A stretch of 62,000 nucleotides of DNA from Zygnema cylindricum (taxonomy: Eukaryota > Streptophyta > Zygnematophyceae > Zygnematales > Zygnemataceae). Of the stretch, positions 13,504 to 25,215 are shown piece by piece. The notes under the pieces are model-generated. The model was not told where the DNA came from. It searched no databases and saw only the letters and a program-made list of their open reading frames with translations. The DNA is taken from contig JBBHKE010002818.1 in the NCBI GenBank assembly GCA_037447655.1, positions 1 through 62,000 of the forward strand. The letters run 5' to 3'. Made by a program: the position numbers and the translations under genes. Numbering within the stretch: position 1 is the stretch's first letter; every line of letters starts with the position of its first letter.

Positions 13504-14870
13504 GGGTATGTCCCCATGTGCATAAGTAAGGGTTTTTTTCTGTCGTTTCCCTGTAAAACGTAGCGCAGTACTGCCTAAGTTGCAACCGTACGAGGGAATC
13601 GCAAATTTGTAGAGTACAATTTGCGTCATTCTTGAACTTAGGATGTACAAAAATTTGTCGTCTTGTGGTTTTCGACCCACTTCCACGACAAAAAACGTCA
13701 TTTTCAAACTTATGTTTAAAACACATGCGCGATTTGTTTTAAAACTAGGTTTTTTCGATAAACAAATAGGAACATGTGTTCGCACGTGCCGTACTTTTCG
13801 AATTTTTTCATACGATTTCCAAGGATAAAGAAAAGTACATAATCTGCTATGTTTTGTCCGTTTGAGTTCAAATACGACGAAGAAAAGTAGACAATTTGTT
13901 TGGTTTTGTCCGTTTTTGTCTAGTACGTATTTATTTTTTCATGTGTCTCGAAATTTCGATGCCATTACACATCGAGCCGACAGGTGACGCAAAGGCAAAT
14001 TGCATCTTCTTCAACCGTGAAACGGCACAGGCTAGATGGCGGTACGTCTACAATGTGACGGTAAAACATGCGACGTCACAAGCAGTTCCAAAAAACAACG
14101 TGCGACAACACAAATTGTTGACGTTGACAGCAGTCACAAGTATTGTCGACGTAAACAATCGTCACAAACGTAAGTTTTGATTACGTTCTTAGGGTATGTC
14201 CCCATGTGCATAACTAAGGGTTTTTTTCTATCGTTTTCTTGTAAAACTTAGCGTTGTACTGCCTAAGTTGCAACCGTACGAAGGAATCGCAAATCTGTAG
14301 AGTACAATTTGCGTCATCCTTGAAATTAGGATGTACGAAAAAAATTCGTCTTGTGTTTTTAGACCCACGGTGACGACAAAAAACGTCATCTTCAAACCGA
14401 TCTTTAAAACATATCGGCGATATGTTTTAAAACTATGTATTTTCGATAAACAAAGAGGAACATATATTCGCACTTGCCGTATTTTTTGAAAATCTTCATA
14501 CGATTTATAAGGACTAAGAAAAGTACAAAATTCACTATGTTTTGTCCCTTTGTGTTCAATACGACGAAGAGAAGTACACAATTTGTTTGGTTTTGTCCGT
14601 TTTCGCCTAGTACATATTTTTTTTTGCAGGGGTCTCAAAGTTTCGATGCCATTTCACGTCGAGCGGACAGGCGACGCAAAAGCAAAGCACATCTTCTTCA
14701 ACCATGAAACTGCACAGACTGGAAGGCGGTACGTCTACAATGTCACGGAAAGACATGCGACGTCACAAGCAGTTCCAAAATGTAACGTGCGACAACACAG
14801 ATTGTAGACGCTGACAGCCGTCACATGTATTGTCGACGTACACAATCGTCACGAACGTAAGTTACGATTA
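13504..14870. repeat. Two tandem 690-bp units beginning TTA-GGGTATGTCCCCATGTG
   Basis: Unit 1 (about 13504-14188) and unit 2 (about 14192-14870) are direct repeats with roughly 90% identity by eye. Each is preceded by TTA and starts GGGTATGTCCCCATGTGCAT; each ends near GTAAGTT..GATTACGTTC. The start resembles the Tourist-like termini at 35557 and 37548 (GGGCGTGTTCCCATG), and TTA would fit a PIF/Harbinger target site. I cannot find the matching inverted right terminus, so these may be decayed elements that duplicated in tandem. The open frames inside them are not conserved enough to call genes. Confidence 0.7.
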
Positions 14871-14872
14871 CG

Positions 14873-15050
14873 TTCTTACACACAGGGACACTTGAAAACT
14901 AGGTCCGACGGATCCGTGCTGAAATACAAAGTAAGTTCACTAAGTTACAAGTACATGGGTACATACTGTTACACATAAAGATACTTGAAAACCGGGTCCG
15001 GCGGATCTGCGCTAAAATACAAAGTAAGTTCGTTAAGTTACAAGTACATG
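14873..15050. repeat. Two tandem copies of an about 90-bp unit
   Basis: The sequence around CACTTGAAAACTAGGTCCGA (from about 14886) is repeated from about 14978 as TACTTGAAAACCGGGTCCGG. Both copies continue into AATACAAAGTAAGTTC and GTTACAAGTACATG. There is no coding content. The repeat follows directly on the 690-bp tandem units and may be part of the same decayed element. Confidence 0.7.
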
Positions 15051-15223
15051 AGACGATTGTACGGTTTCACTTCATACGTTTCCGTTTGTGCAAAAGAATA
15101 TTATTCATTGTAAACTTTGCGGTGGAAAACCCACTTAGCTACAAAATCATGTGCAAAAAGTGTACGAAATATGTGACAATTGTCGCAGTGTAGAATTCTA
15201 CGGCAACCTGCGAAAGTACAGTA

Positions 15224-15834
15224 CACCGCGAATCGTAATTAGGGTAATGAAAAGCTTAAAGTAAAAAAACAAACAAAAAAAAAAGTAATGAAGGCTATTT
15301 TTTGTGATATACCTTTTTCAACTATGAAGTTTACTCTAATTTATTTAAGTATTTTATATTGGGTTATGTCGGCGATAATTATGTGCGCGACAATTACGAA
15401 CACTAAATTACGTAGATGTACAAAATCTGTTAGTCCGTATAGTATTGACATCATTATGACGCTATTACTATTTGTCGCACTGAATGTCAGTTAATGTCCA
15501 CATTGACGACGATGTTGTCAACGGACGAGAGTTATGCAATTTTTTTTTTTTCGATATGATTGATTTTTTTTTAGTGCGATTTCACGTGCGAGCCCGATTC
15601 TATTAAATCATTATTTTTACCTTTTTACTTATAAAAGCACAATTTTGCACGGTCAGACGTCGTCCGTACTCCACACTATTTAAAAATAACATTTATTAGA
15701 TTTTTTTACGCTAATTAAACCTTACCAAAATTAAAATATTGAAAAATTTAGAATCGATTACTCTATTTGATGTGATAGAGTCGAAATTTGAGCGACCGAA
15801 TTAGAGTAATTCACTCTAATGACGATTCGCGGTG
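15224..15834. mobile_element. 611-bp TIR element, TA target family (F-type copy 1)
   Basis: The ends read CACCGCGAATCGTAATTAG and CGATTCGCGGTG, each flanked by TA. It is a full-length relative of the element at 36362-36977 (about 90% identical) and of the split element at 15987-18540. It contains a 68-codon open frame at 15288-15494 that also occurs in the other full copy, but the substitutions there do not look selected (see rejected items). Most likely a non-autonomous transposon. Confidence 0.85.
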
Positions 15835-15986
15835 TACCAGCTGCCAATTTGACACATGATTTTTCGCGCTTCAGTCGGTGTAAGATTTCCGTACACAATA
15901 ATTTACTGTTGCAGTTAATTTTTCAATAATTTTTCGCGCGTGTGGGAATCCTAACAGAAACCTGTTGTGAAAAGTCCCGTCGAGTA

Positions 15987-18540
15987 CACTGTGAATCGTA
16001 ATTAGAGTAAACAACGCTAATTCGATCGCCCTAAATTTCGATTCTATCACGTTAAACAGAGTAAATGATTCTAAGTTTTTTATTGTACTATTTAATGGAC
16101 ATTTTACTTGCAAGATAAATTAAAAAGCACGATGGTAAACCATCTGAGTCTACGGGTATAAAAGGGGTGGCATGAACAACACTGAAAAACAACAATAAAA
16201 AACAAAAAGAGCGACAAGAACACACCCTAAAAAAGGAAGCAACAACAAGGAAAATAAAAGCACCCTAACTCAAAATGAAAAGCACGGCAACTCACAAAAA
16301 CAAAAATACAAACCCCAACCCCAACCCTAACTCAATTAAATATCTACGAAAAACAACCCCGTAAGTCCGCCCAGCCCGGGGGAGCACGTTGAGGGAGTTC
16401 CGGAGCACGGCGACGATCCATAACCGCAACAGTCGATCGGAGGAGAATAGAAGCCTGCACTCGTTGTAGAGCCACAGATAAGCGTTGACGGTAAAAAGAA
16501 GTAAGGGCCGAAGGAGGAGGGCTCCCAGGTCCTCGACGCTCGAAAGCACGTCGAGCACAAGTACGGAGAAACTCGTCCAGTGCAACACCCAAACAACCAA
16601 AGATCTCCACCGCCATCGGGATAAAGTCATCCATAGGGTCCCGGTGGGCATAATCACGCTCCTTTGCCTTAGCAGCATCACGAGCTACCACCCCAAGATG
16701 TCGAGCCGCCTGACCAACAACTGTAGCTGAAGTAGGGTTCGCCAGAACAATATCACCGAAAATGCGACGGGCACCATCAAGCAAAACAACATCGATCCGA
16801 CGCGAGGGAATAATATGAGAAACCTCTCGACGCATAGAAAAGCCCCCTTCTGAAGCAATAGTGGCAACGGTGTCTCGAATAGTGTCGTGCGCCTGGATCA
16901 AATCTCCCCCATGGGAGCAACGAAGCAAATGGACACCATCGGGCCCCAAGACACGACCACATGCACAAACAAGAGAGCCAAGTGAAGGAGGATGGGGGAG
17001 GCCGAGGCGAAACCGAATGGCAGTGGTGAACTGAGCCGGTGAGAATCGGAGAGTGGACAAAATAGGTGTGGCAAAAAGCCAAGACCCAGAACTAGGTCCA
17101 CCACAAGAGAGAAGACGGGCACGAGAAGAATCGAAGGGAAGCGCCGTGAGAAGCTCGGATTTAATGGTGGCGACAACCCGGTCGGAAATCGATTCCTGGA
17201 CACGCTCAACAGATTTTGTAACAAGGGTCGAGAAAATCGGCACATCCACAAGGGAATGTGGAGGAAGAGAACGAGACGCGTCCAATAGAGATCGCTAGAA
17301 GGCGAACACACCGTCTGAAACCCGGGGGATAACAGTAGCTAGAACGGGGGTGTCCCCAGCCAAGAAATGGGAAACAAAAGTAGAGGCAATAAGACACCAA
17401 CTTCCCAAATAGGCAGCTGGAGCAACACGAGCGGTCGATAATAGACCCAACCCCCCAGTAGAGACAGGGAGGGATGCCTGAATGCGGGCCGATGGCCCAG
17501 ACTCGCGATCAAATGCCCCGCGTCCTAATAGAGAGTGGAGGACGTCCATGAGGCGATCGTCAAAAGCCGAGAGAGAGGAGAGAAATGTCGAGGTGGGAGG
17601 GGAAGTACGAGTGAGGTAGGAAGGGCGGTGGGGAAAACACCTGGTTAACATAGCAAAAGCAACTTGGGGATCGGGAAGGTGAGGAAGGTCGTCCACTTGG
17701 GCTAGATCTGTCTGTAAAGCATCATGAAGGAATTGGGTCATGAAAGTATCTGAACCAAGGGGGCAACCAAGCACACGAATGCCATCGGAGGGAGAAGGGG
17801 TTTGAAAACCAGGAGGGGTAGTAAACGAAAGTGGAATATCCTGAGGAGACCAAATAATACACTTTGACGGCTGAACTGAAAGGTTGAGTTCGGCTAAACG
17901 TTCCCTGAAAAAATCATATGCCAACACGACTTGTTCTCTCGGCCCAATAATGTGCGTATCATCTGCGACCGAAGGAAAAAGGCAAGAAGGGAAGGCGGCT
18001 GCGGAGGCACGAAGGGCCCGGTAATGGGCAAGGGCGAACAAAGGTCCGCCGAGAGGGTCACCTTGGCGAGTGCCAGTAGCAGAGGAGAGAGGAATATTAT
18101 CACCATCGGCCGAGAAGGAAAGGCTGCTTGTCAAAGAATAGAAAGCCCTCACAAAGGGGAACAATTGGACAATCGGAGATTAGCGTAAAAAAAATATAAT
18201 ATATTAGTGTGGAATACGAACGACGTCCGACCATGCAAAACTGTAATTTAATAATTAAAAAGGTACAAATAATAATTTAATGCAGGCTGTTATCATGTAA
18301 CTGCGTTTTAACAAACTGCATAGTGTAAACGCCATAGTGACGATAAACAATACGTTTTGTCAAATTCAATACAAATACCTTATTTACAATAGAGATATTA
18401 GCGTGCCAAATTAGAGTACTTTAATAAATTAGAGTAAATTCCTTTTTGAAAATGTTATATCACACAAAGTAGAGTTCATAACTTTTTTTTTCTTTTTTTC
18501 TACTCTAACGTTTTCTTTACTCTAATTACGATTCGCGGTG
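15987..18540. mobile_element. TIR element (F-type, reversed) split by a LINE insertion
   Basis: The left terminus CACTGTGAATCGTAATTAG at 15987 pairs with the right terminus CTAATTACGATTCGCGGTG ending at 18540, with TA on both sides. Outside 16117-18179 the sequence matches the F-type elements in reverse orientation, for example the stretch near 18205-18232 complements the TTGCACGGTCAGACGTCGTC region of copy 1. The middle 2.06 kb is foreign: GC-rich and coding. The LINE therefore entered a resident TIR element, near the CGCTAATTAAACC segment. Confidence 0.8.
16117..18179 (-). pseudogene. 5'-truncated LINE (non-LTR retrotransposon): RT, zinc finger and restriction-like endonuclease
   Basis: One minus-strand frame runs from the truncation point (first Met 18164) to the stop at 16344, interrupted only by a TAG at 17297-17295. 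It starts inside the reverse transcriptase just before the TRQGDPLGGPLFAL motif. The catalytic box appears as VADDTHIIG, where FADD is usual. The C-terminal part (residues of 17285-16344) has RLGLPHP, then a CxC...H...C finger (CACGRVLGPDGVHLLRC), then HDTIRDTV. Next comes RRIDVVLLDG followed by GDIVLANP and a Lys some 30 residues later, the layout of a PD-(D/E)XK restriction-like endonuclease. That places it among RLE-type LINEs, which cut their target with this domain. The fingers and thumb of the RT and any upstream domains are lost. It is GC-rich compared with everything around it. A short CCCCAACCCCAACCCTAA tract lies downstream of the stop. The family assignment is by motif only. Confidence 0.75.
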
Positions 18541-19386
18541 TAGCGACTAGCAACAATCTTCGGAGAGGGAATATAAGAGGCGACGAGTGAATCTCAAGAA
18601 ATTGTCGTACAAACGGAGGCACTTAAAAATATAAATAATACCTTAATTAACAATACAAGAATGACTTCCCCAGAGCACTGGCTGGCTTGCGGATTTTAGG
18701 CTATGAATCATACACCATTTTTATCCCAAAAACATAAAATCTATCATAATTTACGTTAGTTTTGCCAGTTCGCCAATTCATCATCACCTTTTCTTCCTTG
18801 CCTTTTATTTTCCCTTATCATGATTTTTTGACGAAATATTTTTATTCAATTACATCACCAGTAAACTGCATTTGACAAAGTGTGGTTTTGAAGATGATAA
18901 GGCCCAAAAACCATAGGTCTTGTCGTCTTCACAATTATACTTGCCAACCGCAACCTCAGAACATTGCTATTTAAAACATTACAATCACAAAATAGAAAAT
19001 TAAACAATGTTTGACGCCACAAAAAGCATAACCCATACTTCCATACCACAGTCGAACTCTAGATAGTCCGACCAAAAACACTATCATAAAAAATAAATTA
19101 CAAGGGAAAAAAAAATCCGAATAGAAAACGATCGCTGCAACACAACTAAGAGATATGCCCCAAATTCTCCACAAATTTACGAACACTACTACTAGCACTA
19201 TAACGGTAGGGAAATAAAAATTCGTCATCGGTATCGGTTTTTTTCTTGTTCTAATTTTCCTTTTTCATATGTTCAAGTCAAGAGCAAAAAGTGTCCCATC
19301 TAAATTGCATTTGACTATATGACTTTTATGCAAAAATCCACTAAATATCCTTCATATCCTTCATAATATCTATTCTTCTCTTCTTT
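18541..19386. other. Intergenic, no gene recognised
   Basis: AT-rich sequence between the split TIR element and the 3' end of the methyltransferase gene. Short open frames on the minus strand (for example 19228-18971) are hydrophobic low-complexity and lack splice or homology support. It presumably holds the methyltransferase 3' UTR. Confidence 0.5.
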
Positions 19387-20906
19387 TCACCTTTTCGTTG
19401 CTTGAAACTTATTAATAGCCAAAAATGGATCAGAAGGGATCCAACCTTGTGTATAAATTTCTAGGGTTTCTGGAACCTCTCTTCTCCATACTCTAGTATT
19501 TGGAGAAGTTATTGTAAGTGCCATAACATTGCCGTACTCATCATCCACTCTTTAGCAAAAAACCTCGTTCGGAAATACGGAACTGGGAGCCGTTACAGTT
19601 CCTCGCATCAATGTTTCGCCATCCTAAGAGTTATAGAAAAATGAACACGGATGAATTAGTCAAGCTTAATACTGGTATGGTAATAGTAAGGAAAGGTAGG
19701 GTTAGAAATTGCAAGAAGTGAAGGCCGAAAAAAAAAATGGAGAGGTGGTTTTAAGTTTTTTTTTTTTTTTTTAGTAAGATAGAATCTCATAGACAGAAAG
19801 CCCCATGCCAAGCAATCAGATATTAGGGAATGTGGATAAAGATATAAAGATATTTTATATGAAACCAAACGTAATCCATCCTTTATACGGAGTTGTCATT
19901 CCTAGTAGTACGGTTGAAATGAAGCAAAATTGCAAACAAAAGCACAAAAAACAATCAGACACACACAAAAACAATAGGACAAACAAAAGCAAAAAAAAGG
20001 CCATCCTATATTTGGTTTGCAAAAGACTTAAAAACACAAAACCATGAATAATTCAGTACCCACAATTCATGTGATAGTAACTATTGTTTTATAGTAAATT
20101 ATTATCCTATGTCTCGATAAACGCAACATCCTTTCACAACCTTTCACCAAAGCTTTTACGCATGAAAAAAAAAATGTTCATCCATTACGATCTGAAGTTT
20201 TGGACACCCCCCTAGACAACCTAAACGAACTTAAAGCATTCTATAATGACCCGAAACAACCCAAAATAATTTGAGGCAACTTGAGGCTATTTAAAGCACA
20301 TAAAGCAATTTAACGCAATAACATGATCAATAGCAGTTAAAGGCAATTCAAAACAACTTACATAATTATGCAACATTCAGGCAACATAAATGCACTTCAC
20401 AAAATCGGCTTAGGTTTCCACCTTTCCATTGATATCAGAAGATTCCACACAGGCCCCGTCGCAATTTACCATAATTCGACCTCCGGGTCTTAATCGAGTT
20501 TTCAATATTCTCCAAATTTCATCATCCTGAAGTTGAGGAACAACAACACCGTCACAAAAAACATCGACAAGGATGGAAGAAAAACCGTCTTTAATAGTTG
20601 CTTTTTCAGAAAAAGCGTCCCCAATATGAACAGCCAGAAAGCCTCCTGCTTTTAATCTTCGGGTTCGAAATCACTTAGTGCCTTATCAAAATCTCTCTCG
20701 TATTTCCTCCCAAAAAGCAAACCAGGAGACGGAATATTGTAGGGATCAGAAGAAGATTTTCGCAAGAGCATCCCTTTTGAGTTCAAATCAACAGATTACT
20801 GGCCGAGACCATTGGATTCTTGCCCATTTTCTTATGCTTTTGTGAGATTTCCACTCTCTCTTTGTCTCTCTCCCTCTCTCTCTCCTCAAACTCTAAAAGG
20901 TCAAAA

Positions 20907-21170
20907 TACTCTCTTGCCACTGAAACAACAAAAGGATCAAGTTCCCATCCGTGTACCTCCAGCTATGGCCATATTTGCAAAAGCAACATGCAACAACAGT
21001 GAGACAAAAGAAGAAAGACCTTTTCCTTCCGTATGACATAGAATACTCTCTTGCCACTGAAATAACAGAAGGATCTAGTTCCTATCCGTGTACCTCCAAC
21101 TATGGCCATATTTGCAAAAGCAACCTTCAACAAGAGAGAGACAAAAGAGGAAAGATCTCTTCTTTACGTA
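20907..21170. repeat. Tandem duplication of about 134 bp in a methyltransferase intron
   Basis: Two direct copies share TACTCTCTTGCCACTGAAA, ATCCGTGTACCTCCA and TATGGCCATATTTGCAAAAG. They start near 20907 and 21041. The plus-strand frame stays open across both, but there is no recognisable protein and it runs antisense to the host gene's intron, so I treat it as a simple duplication. Confidence 0.7.
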
Positions 21171-21677
21171 AGATAGAGAATGCATCTATGTCAAAAAGGT
21201 TTCTAGGAAGAAAGAAACACAGAAAAAAAAACATCATTTAAAAAACAAACAAACAACCAAGCAAACAGAAACGGATACCAAAAAGCAATTAAACAAACGG
21301 AAGCACCAAGATTTACTTCCTGTCAGTGCTGATTTCTTCTTCATGTTGAGCATTTTGACAAGAGAAAACATTCACTTTTTTTTTTAAGTTTTTGGACAAT
21401 TCGACTATTTCTGGACCAGAGGGCTCAGAATGCCACCTCGGGAGCCGAGATGACGTATGAGCAGTTCCAACTGTCCACACCGGGCAGCTGTACCGCGAGC
21501 GAATCCCAGCAATGCGATTGGTCCTTCCGGTATAATTGGAGGCAGTGCTGCAAAAACATCATAGTACGAATCTGTCCATATCTGCATACAAAAAAATAAT
21601 AACCCAACGATGATATTTATTAGAACATCCACACAAACAGATAACAAAAGAAAACGAATACATAAGAGACATTGTCC

Positions 21678-21879
21678 AGATGAGGTAAACTATTGGTAAT
21701 TTGTAAGAGTAATCCGGTAATTATTGCATTCGACGAGTCAAAGTTTTTGATTTCTATTCTTAAGAGATGTACAATCGATATGAGGTAAACTATTGGTAAT
21801 TTGTAAGAGTAATTCGGTAATTATTGCATTCGACGAGTTAAAGTCTTTGATTTCTATTCTTAAGAGATGTACAATCGAT
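21678..21879. repeat. Tandem duplication of 101 bp in a methyltransferase intron
   Basis: The unit starting ATGAGGTAAACTATTGGTAA and ending AGAGATGTACAATCGAT occurs twice in direct contact, with only about three mismatches. It lies between exons 3 and 4. There is no coding content. Confidence 0.85.
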
Positions 21880-23837
21880 CTACACAAAAGAAAGACACTG
21901 TGAAAGAAAGAATATGGAGCAACATTTACAGGTACAGATATCTGTTAGTAAAAAACAATATGCAAAAGAAATAATTCAACAACAACAACAACACGTTCAC
22001 AATGTAAAATGCATTTAATATGTAACAAAAGCAACTCATTATTACGTGTCCTTGTTGAAATATGGTACTTTATTGAAGGCCCAAACGGACAGCATACATG
22101 CAGGAATGTATAATTTAGGACATAAAAACTAGTGGAAAAGATGGGTTTGAGCAAAAGAACATGTTAAATTAAAACTGTGTTGTACCTACCAAGCGAGCTT
22201 ACACGACATCTTTTGAGAGCAACACACTCATTCACAATTCTTAATGTCATGGAACCAAATATATGTTGTGATACTGTTTCCCCATACATTTGTATGAATC
22301 TATGCAAGAGTAGAACTGAAATCCTTCAGTTCCAGGTTTGATAACAAACAACTCTTCGATTTTCAGAACATTGCATGCAAAGGAATCACCTTCTGATTAT
22401 AGGGTTTATAGATACTATCGAAACAGCTTGTCACCTTGAAAGGATTATATAAGGATAATATATTTTGTGAATATTCCCAGGAGCATCTAAAAGAAGAACA
22501 CGAGATCTCGCCATTGGATGGTCTTCCTTCCTCAACACTTCGAGAACCTGAAATCCCATTAGATAAACGTTGTTAAAATACCATTAATAAACTTAAACCT
22601 GTTTGCTGGAGGGTTAAAAAGGTTAGATATAACAATTGCATCGGAGCTATTCTGCTCAAATGTGACCAACGGATTGGTTTTTTGACTACATTTGACAAAC
22701 ATTGGAAGGTCATGGCCATATTCAAAAGTGCCCAAAAAATGCAAAAATGTAAAGGAGAGGTCTTGGTTGGAAAGTCAAGACTTAAAAGAATGATTTCAAA
22801 ACAAAATTAGTGTTATAATATGAAAGGAAAAAGAAAATTAAAGTTTGAAACCCTCACATCAAACACCAACATACAACTTGGACCTACACCAAAAAGTGAC
22901 ATAATTTCCAATTTGGTTACATGATTTAAAACAATTGATTAACACGTGACCTTTTTCACATACTCCTACCGTTCAAAAGTTGAGAGAGAGCAGGATAGGG
23001 ACAGTGCTAAAAAACAGAGATTTTCACATACCACAATGTCATTATATTCTGACGTCTGGTGGGTCAGAATACGAATATATTCATCTGCAATACATACGGT
23101 AAACAATGAATATAAAAATTATATTAAAGTCTAAGGTACGACAAAATCATTTAAAGGACAAAGTAAAAAAATGAGAGAGCTGCTTTGGCAATGCAAACAA
23201 AACGATACATTATCCAAAGTAAATACAATATCACGCTTTAATTGTCAAATTTTCTAGTAAATGAACTGCAGAGAAATTCTGGAGCTATTTTGGAGCAAGC
23301 ACGATATACAATGCCCCTATGTGCCAAAAACTACTCATGGTTTGTCGGTTGGATGGCAATGGAGTTGTATAGCGGAAAACAATGGAGGAAAGAACTTCAG
23401 ACAATAGGGTTAAACAATATATGCGGCAACACAAAAACAAACACTTAGAGAACACTAAGGCAATTGTAGCAAAGTAACTTCGGGTGCTTCCCAAGCTTGC
23501 ATTTCCTTGATTTTGACTAATATCTGCTTGCAATCGGCTTTATTTATTTTATTTCATTTTGTTTATATTTCATAAAAGTGACTATAACTCATATTAATGG
23601 CGATGTGAAACAGACTGAATGGGGAGTGATTTGATGAACGTTATACCACAAGAGTTTTGAAAAAACATGATAAAAACAGGAAGGACAATTCATCAAATAA
23701 TAAAGCGAACATCAGTTAAAGACTACATAATGCAAAACACACAGACTCTAATGGGACAAACTATCACTTTTCCATACTGCACAAACAGTAGTATATAGAG
23801 AATTATACTCCAGCAACCAAAAGAAACGGTGTGACCT

Positions 23838-23930
23838 ACCACCAGCATAGGCTCCTCGAACAACTATCTCATCCACGGTGTGACCTACCACCAGCATAGG
23901 CTCCTCGAACAACTATCTCATCCTCCACAG
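23838..23930. repeat. Duplicated exon-1 donor region of the methyltransferase gene
   Basis: A 43-base stretch from the end of exon 1 across the splice donor (plus strand ACCACCAGCATAGGCTCCTC and on to CTCATCC) occurs twice, at about 23838-23874 and 23887-23924, joined by ACGGTGTGACCT. Both copies carry the same GGTG|GTAGGT donor. Using the upstream donor (exon end 23889) keeps phase with exon 2 and gives AYAG-DEYIRIL; reading through hits a stop soon after. Confidence 0.75.
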
Positions 23931-24734
23931 GCTCTTTTTTACCCTCAGGTTGTCCCTTAACCAAAAAAATCACTGCATTTGATAACTGTTCCAGCAAACC
24001 AAAACCATCATCCCTGCCAGATTTAACACTTTGCACTTGTTGCAGGGTAATTCGAGACACCTTTTTATCCAATAAATTGTTTTGCTTTCCTGTTCGTTCC
24101 CACTCCATAAACCTTCGCGTTTTTGAAAATGCAATAAAATCATGTCTAGAGAAGTAAAGAGGCGGCTTAACTGTTGAAAAGACAAAACTAATGCTATGAC
24201 AAGAAGCCATTCGACCAAATGAAAACCACTCTGAAGGTGCTTAGGAGCACCATAGATAAGAAATGCTCAAGCTGACATTTAACTTTTTGCTTAAGTTCCG
24301 GATGAGACAATAGGTTAAAAAAAACTTCGCTTCAAATTAGGGTTCGCAAAAATGTGCGAAAACATCAAATTAACTAAGGGCGTAGTTACATCAAACGAAA
24401 AGTTAGATACATCACAAAACTTTGTACCTAGCCGTGAATCAAACTTTATTTCAAAAAGTGCGATGGAAAAATCCATCCTAGCCGTACCATGCCGTAATCA
24501 TCGTGAGTTTATGGAAAAGAACATCTAAAAAAAAAAGATTACGATTCTCTAAGGATGTGGGAGAAAACATCGACCGTCCGATTGTATTCTTGTCTTCATC
24601 AGCGAAGCAACCGCTCCATCCGCCTCTGTAATGGTGAACCCACCTCGCGGAGGTGAGTTCACCAAGACTGAACCTGTAAAATCGCTACACGTGAACTATA
24701 AACACGTGCGACGAAGAAAAAATAAAATTTTCAC

Positions 24735-25215
24735 ACGTCCTCGACGTCACGTGCCGTTGGACAAGGTGACCGTAAAACCTTTGCCGGAAAGAACTACGGC
24801 TTTTACATTCCAAAGGACGTACGATTTTTGTCCACCTTACAACTCCATGGTTTCACGCTCTATTTTTTGTCGTTTTGTTTTGCAGTCAATGTAAAGGAAA
24901 AAGAGACTGATGAAAGTCACCAGAGTGAAAGGGATATTTGCGGTACATTGACGTGGTACCCTTGCGAAGTACACGTTCGCAATACGGAAGTACGGATTTT
25001 CAAACGAACATGGTCGGTTTTCAAATCTTTGACGATTTTAGAGATTTGATCGTCAACTTACGTGGAACCACTCAAATCAAAACACGTGTATGAAAACTTG
25101 TTTGCAGACGCTACGCAATGTAACCAAGGCCTCTTTATTACAAAAAATTTGTTGTCCGTACTATTACAAAGACCAAAATTTGTTGTCCGTACTATTACAA
25201 AGACCTTCTGTTGTA
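24735..25215. repeat. Relative of the hAT-element interior
   Basis: Segments such as CACGTGCC..TTGGACAAGGTGACCGTAAAA, GGTACATTGACG, CTTGCGAAGTACA and TTTTAGAGATTTGATCGTCA recur in order at 41385-41720. The hAT termini (TAGTGTTGGGTATCG) are absent here, so this is a fragment or a related element. Near 25140-25203 a 33-bp unit containing TTTGTTGTCCGTACTATTAC is doubled. Confidence 0.65.

Larger units (their letters stand above)
19387..24210 (-). pseudogene. Spermidine-synthase-like SAM-dependent methyltransferase gene, apparently damaged
   Basis: Recognised exons (minus strand): 24210-23889, 23084-23032, 22547 to about 22445, 21581 to about 21305, about 20780-20422, 19623-19387. The N terminus MASCHSISFVFSTVKPP looks like an organellar transit peptide. 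Family motifs in order are EYNDIV-VLEVL, RVLLLDAPGNIH, TDSYYDVFAALPPIIPEGP, the SAM-binding loop as GFARGTAAR (usually GxGxGT), HIGDAFSE, ILVDVFCDG, PQLQDDEIW and GGRIMVNCDG; the C terminus is GNVMALT..VWRREVP. Plant relatives have a spermidine-synthase fold, but their substrates are poorly known. Lesions: exon 3 and exon 4 phases do not match at any GT donor I can find; the frame must shift near 21425 to reach GPEIVELSKNL; it shifts again near 20660 (..SDFEPE to LKAGGF); the last exon has TAA where relatives have Lys (near 19538); and the exon-1 donor region is duplicated. These could be pseudogene decay or consensus indels. Confidence 0.75.

Noticed and set aside
19387-19623. Reading the in-frame TAA in the last methyltransferase exon and TAA/TAG codons in the copia elements as reassigned (Gln) codons, as in some ulvophyte algae.
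   Set aside because: The LRR gene and the membrane-protein gene have no internal TAA or TAG. The copia stops replace Leu, Arg and Trp as well as Gln positions. Ordinary mutation explains them.
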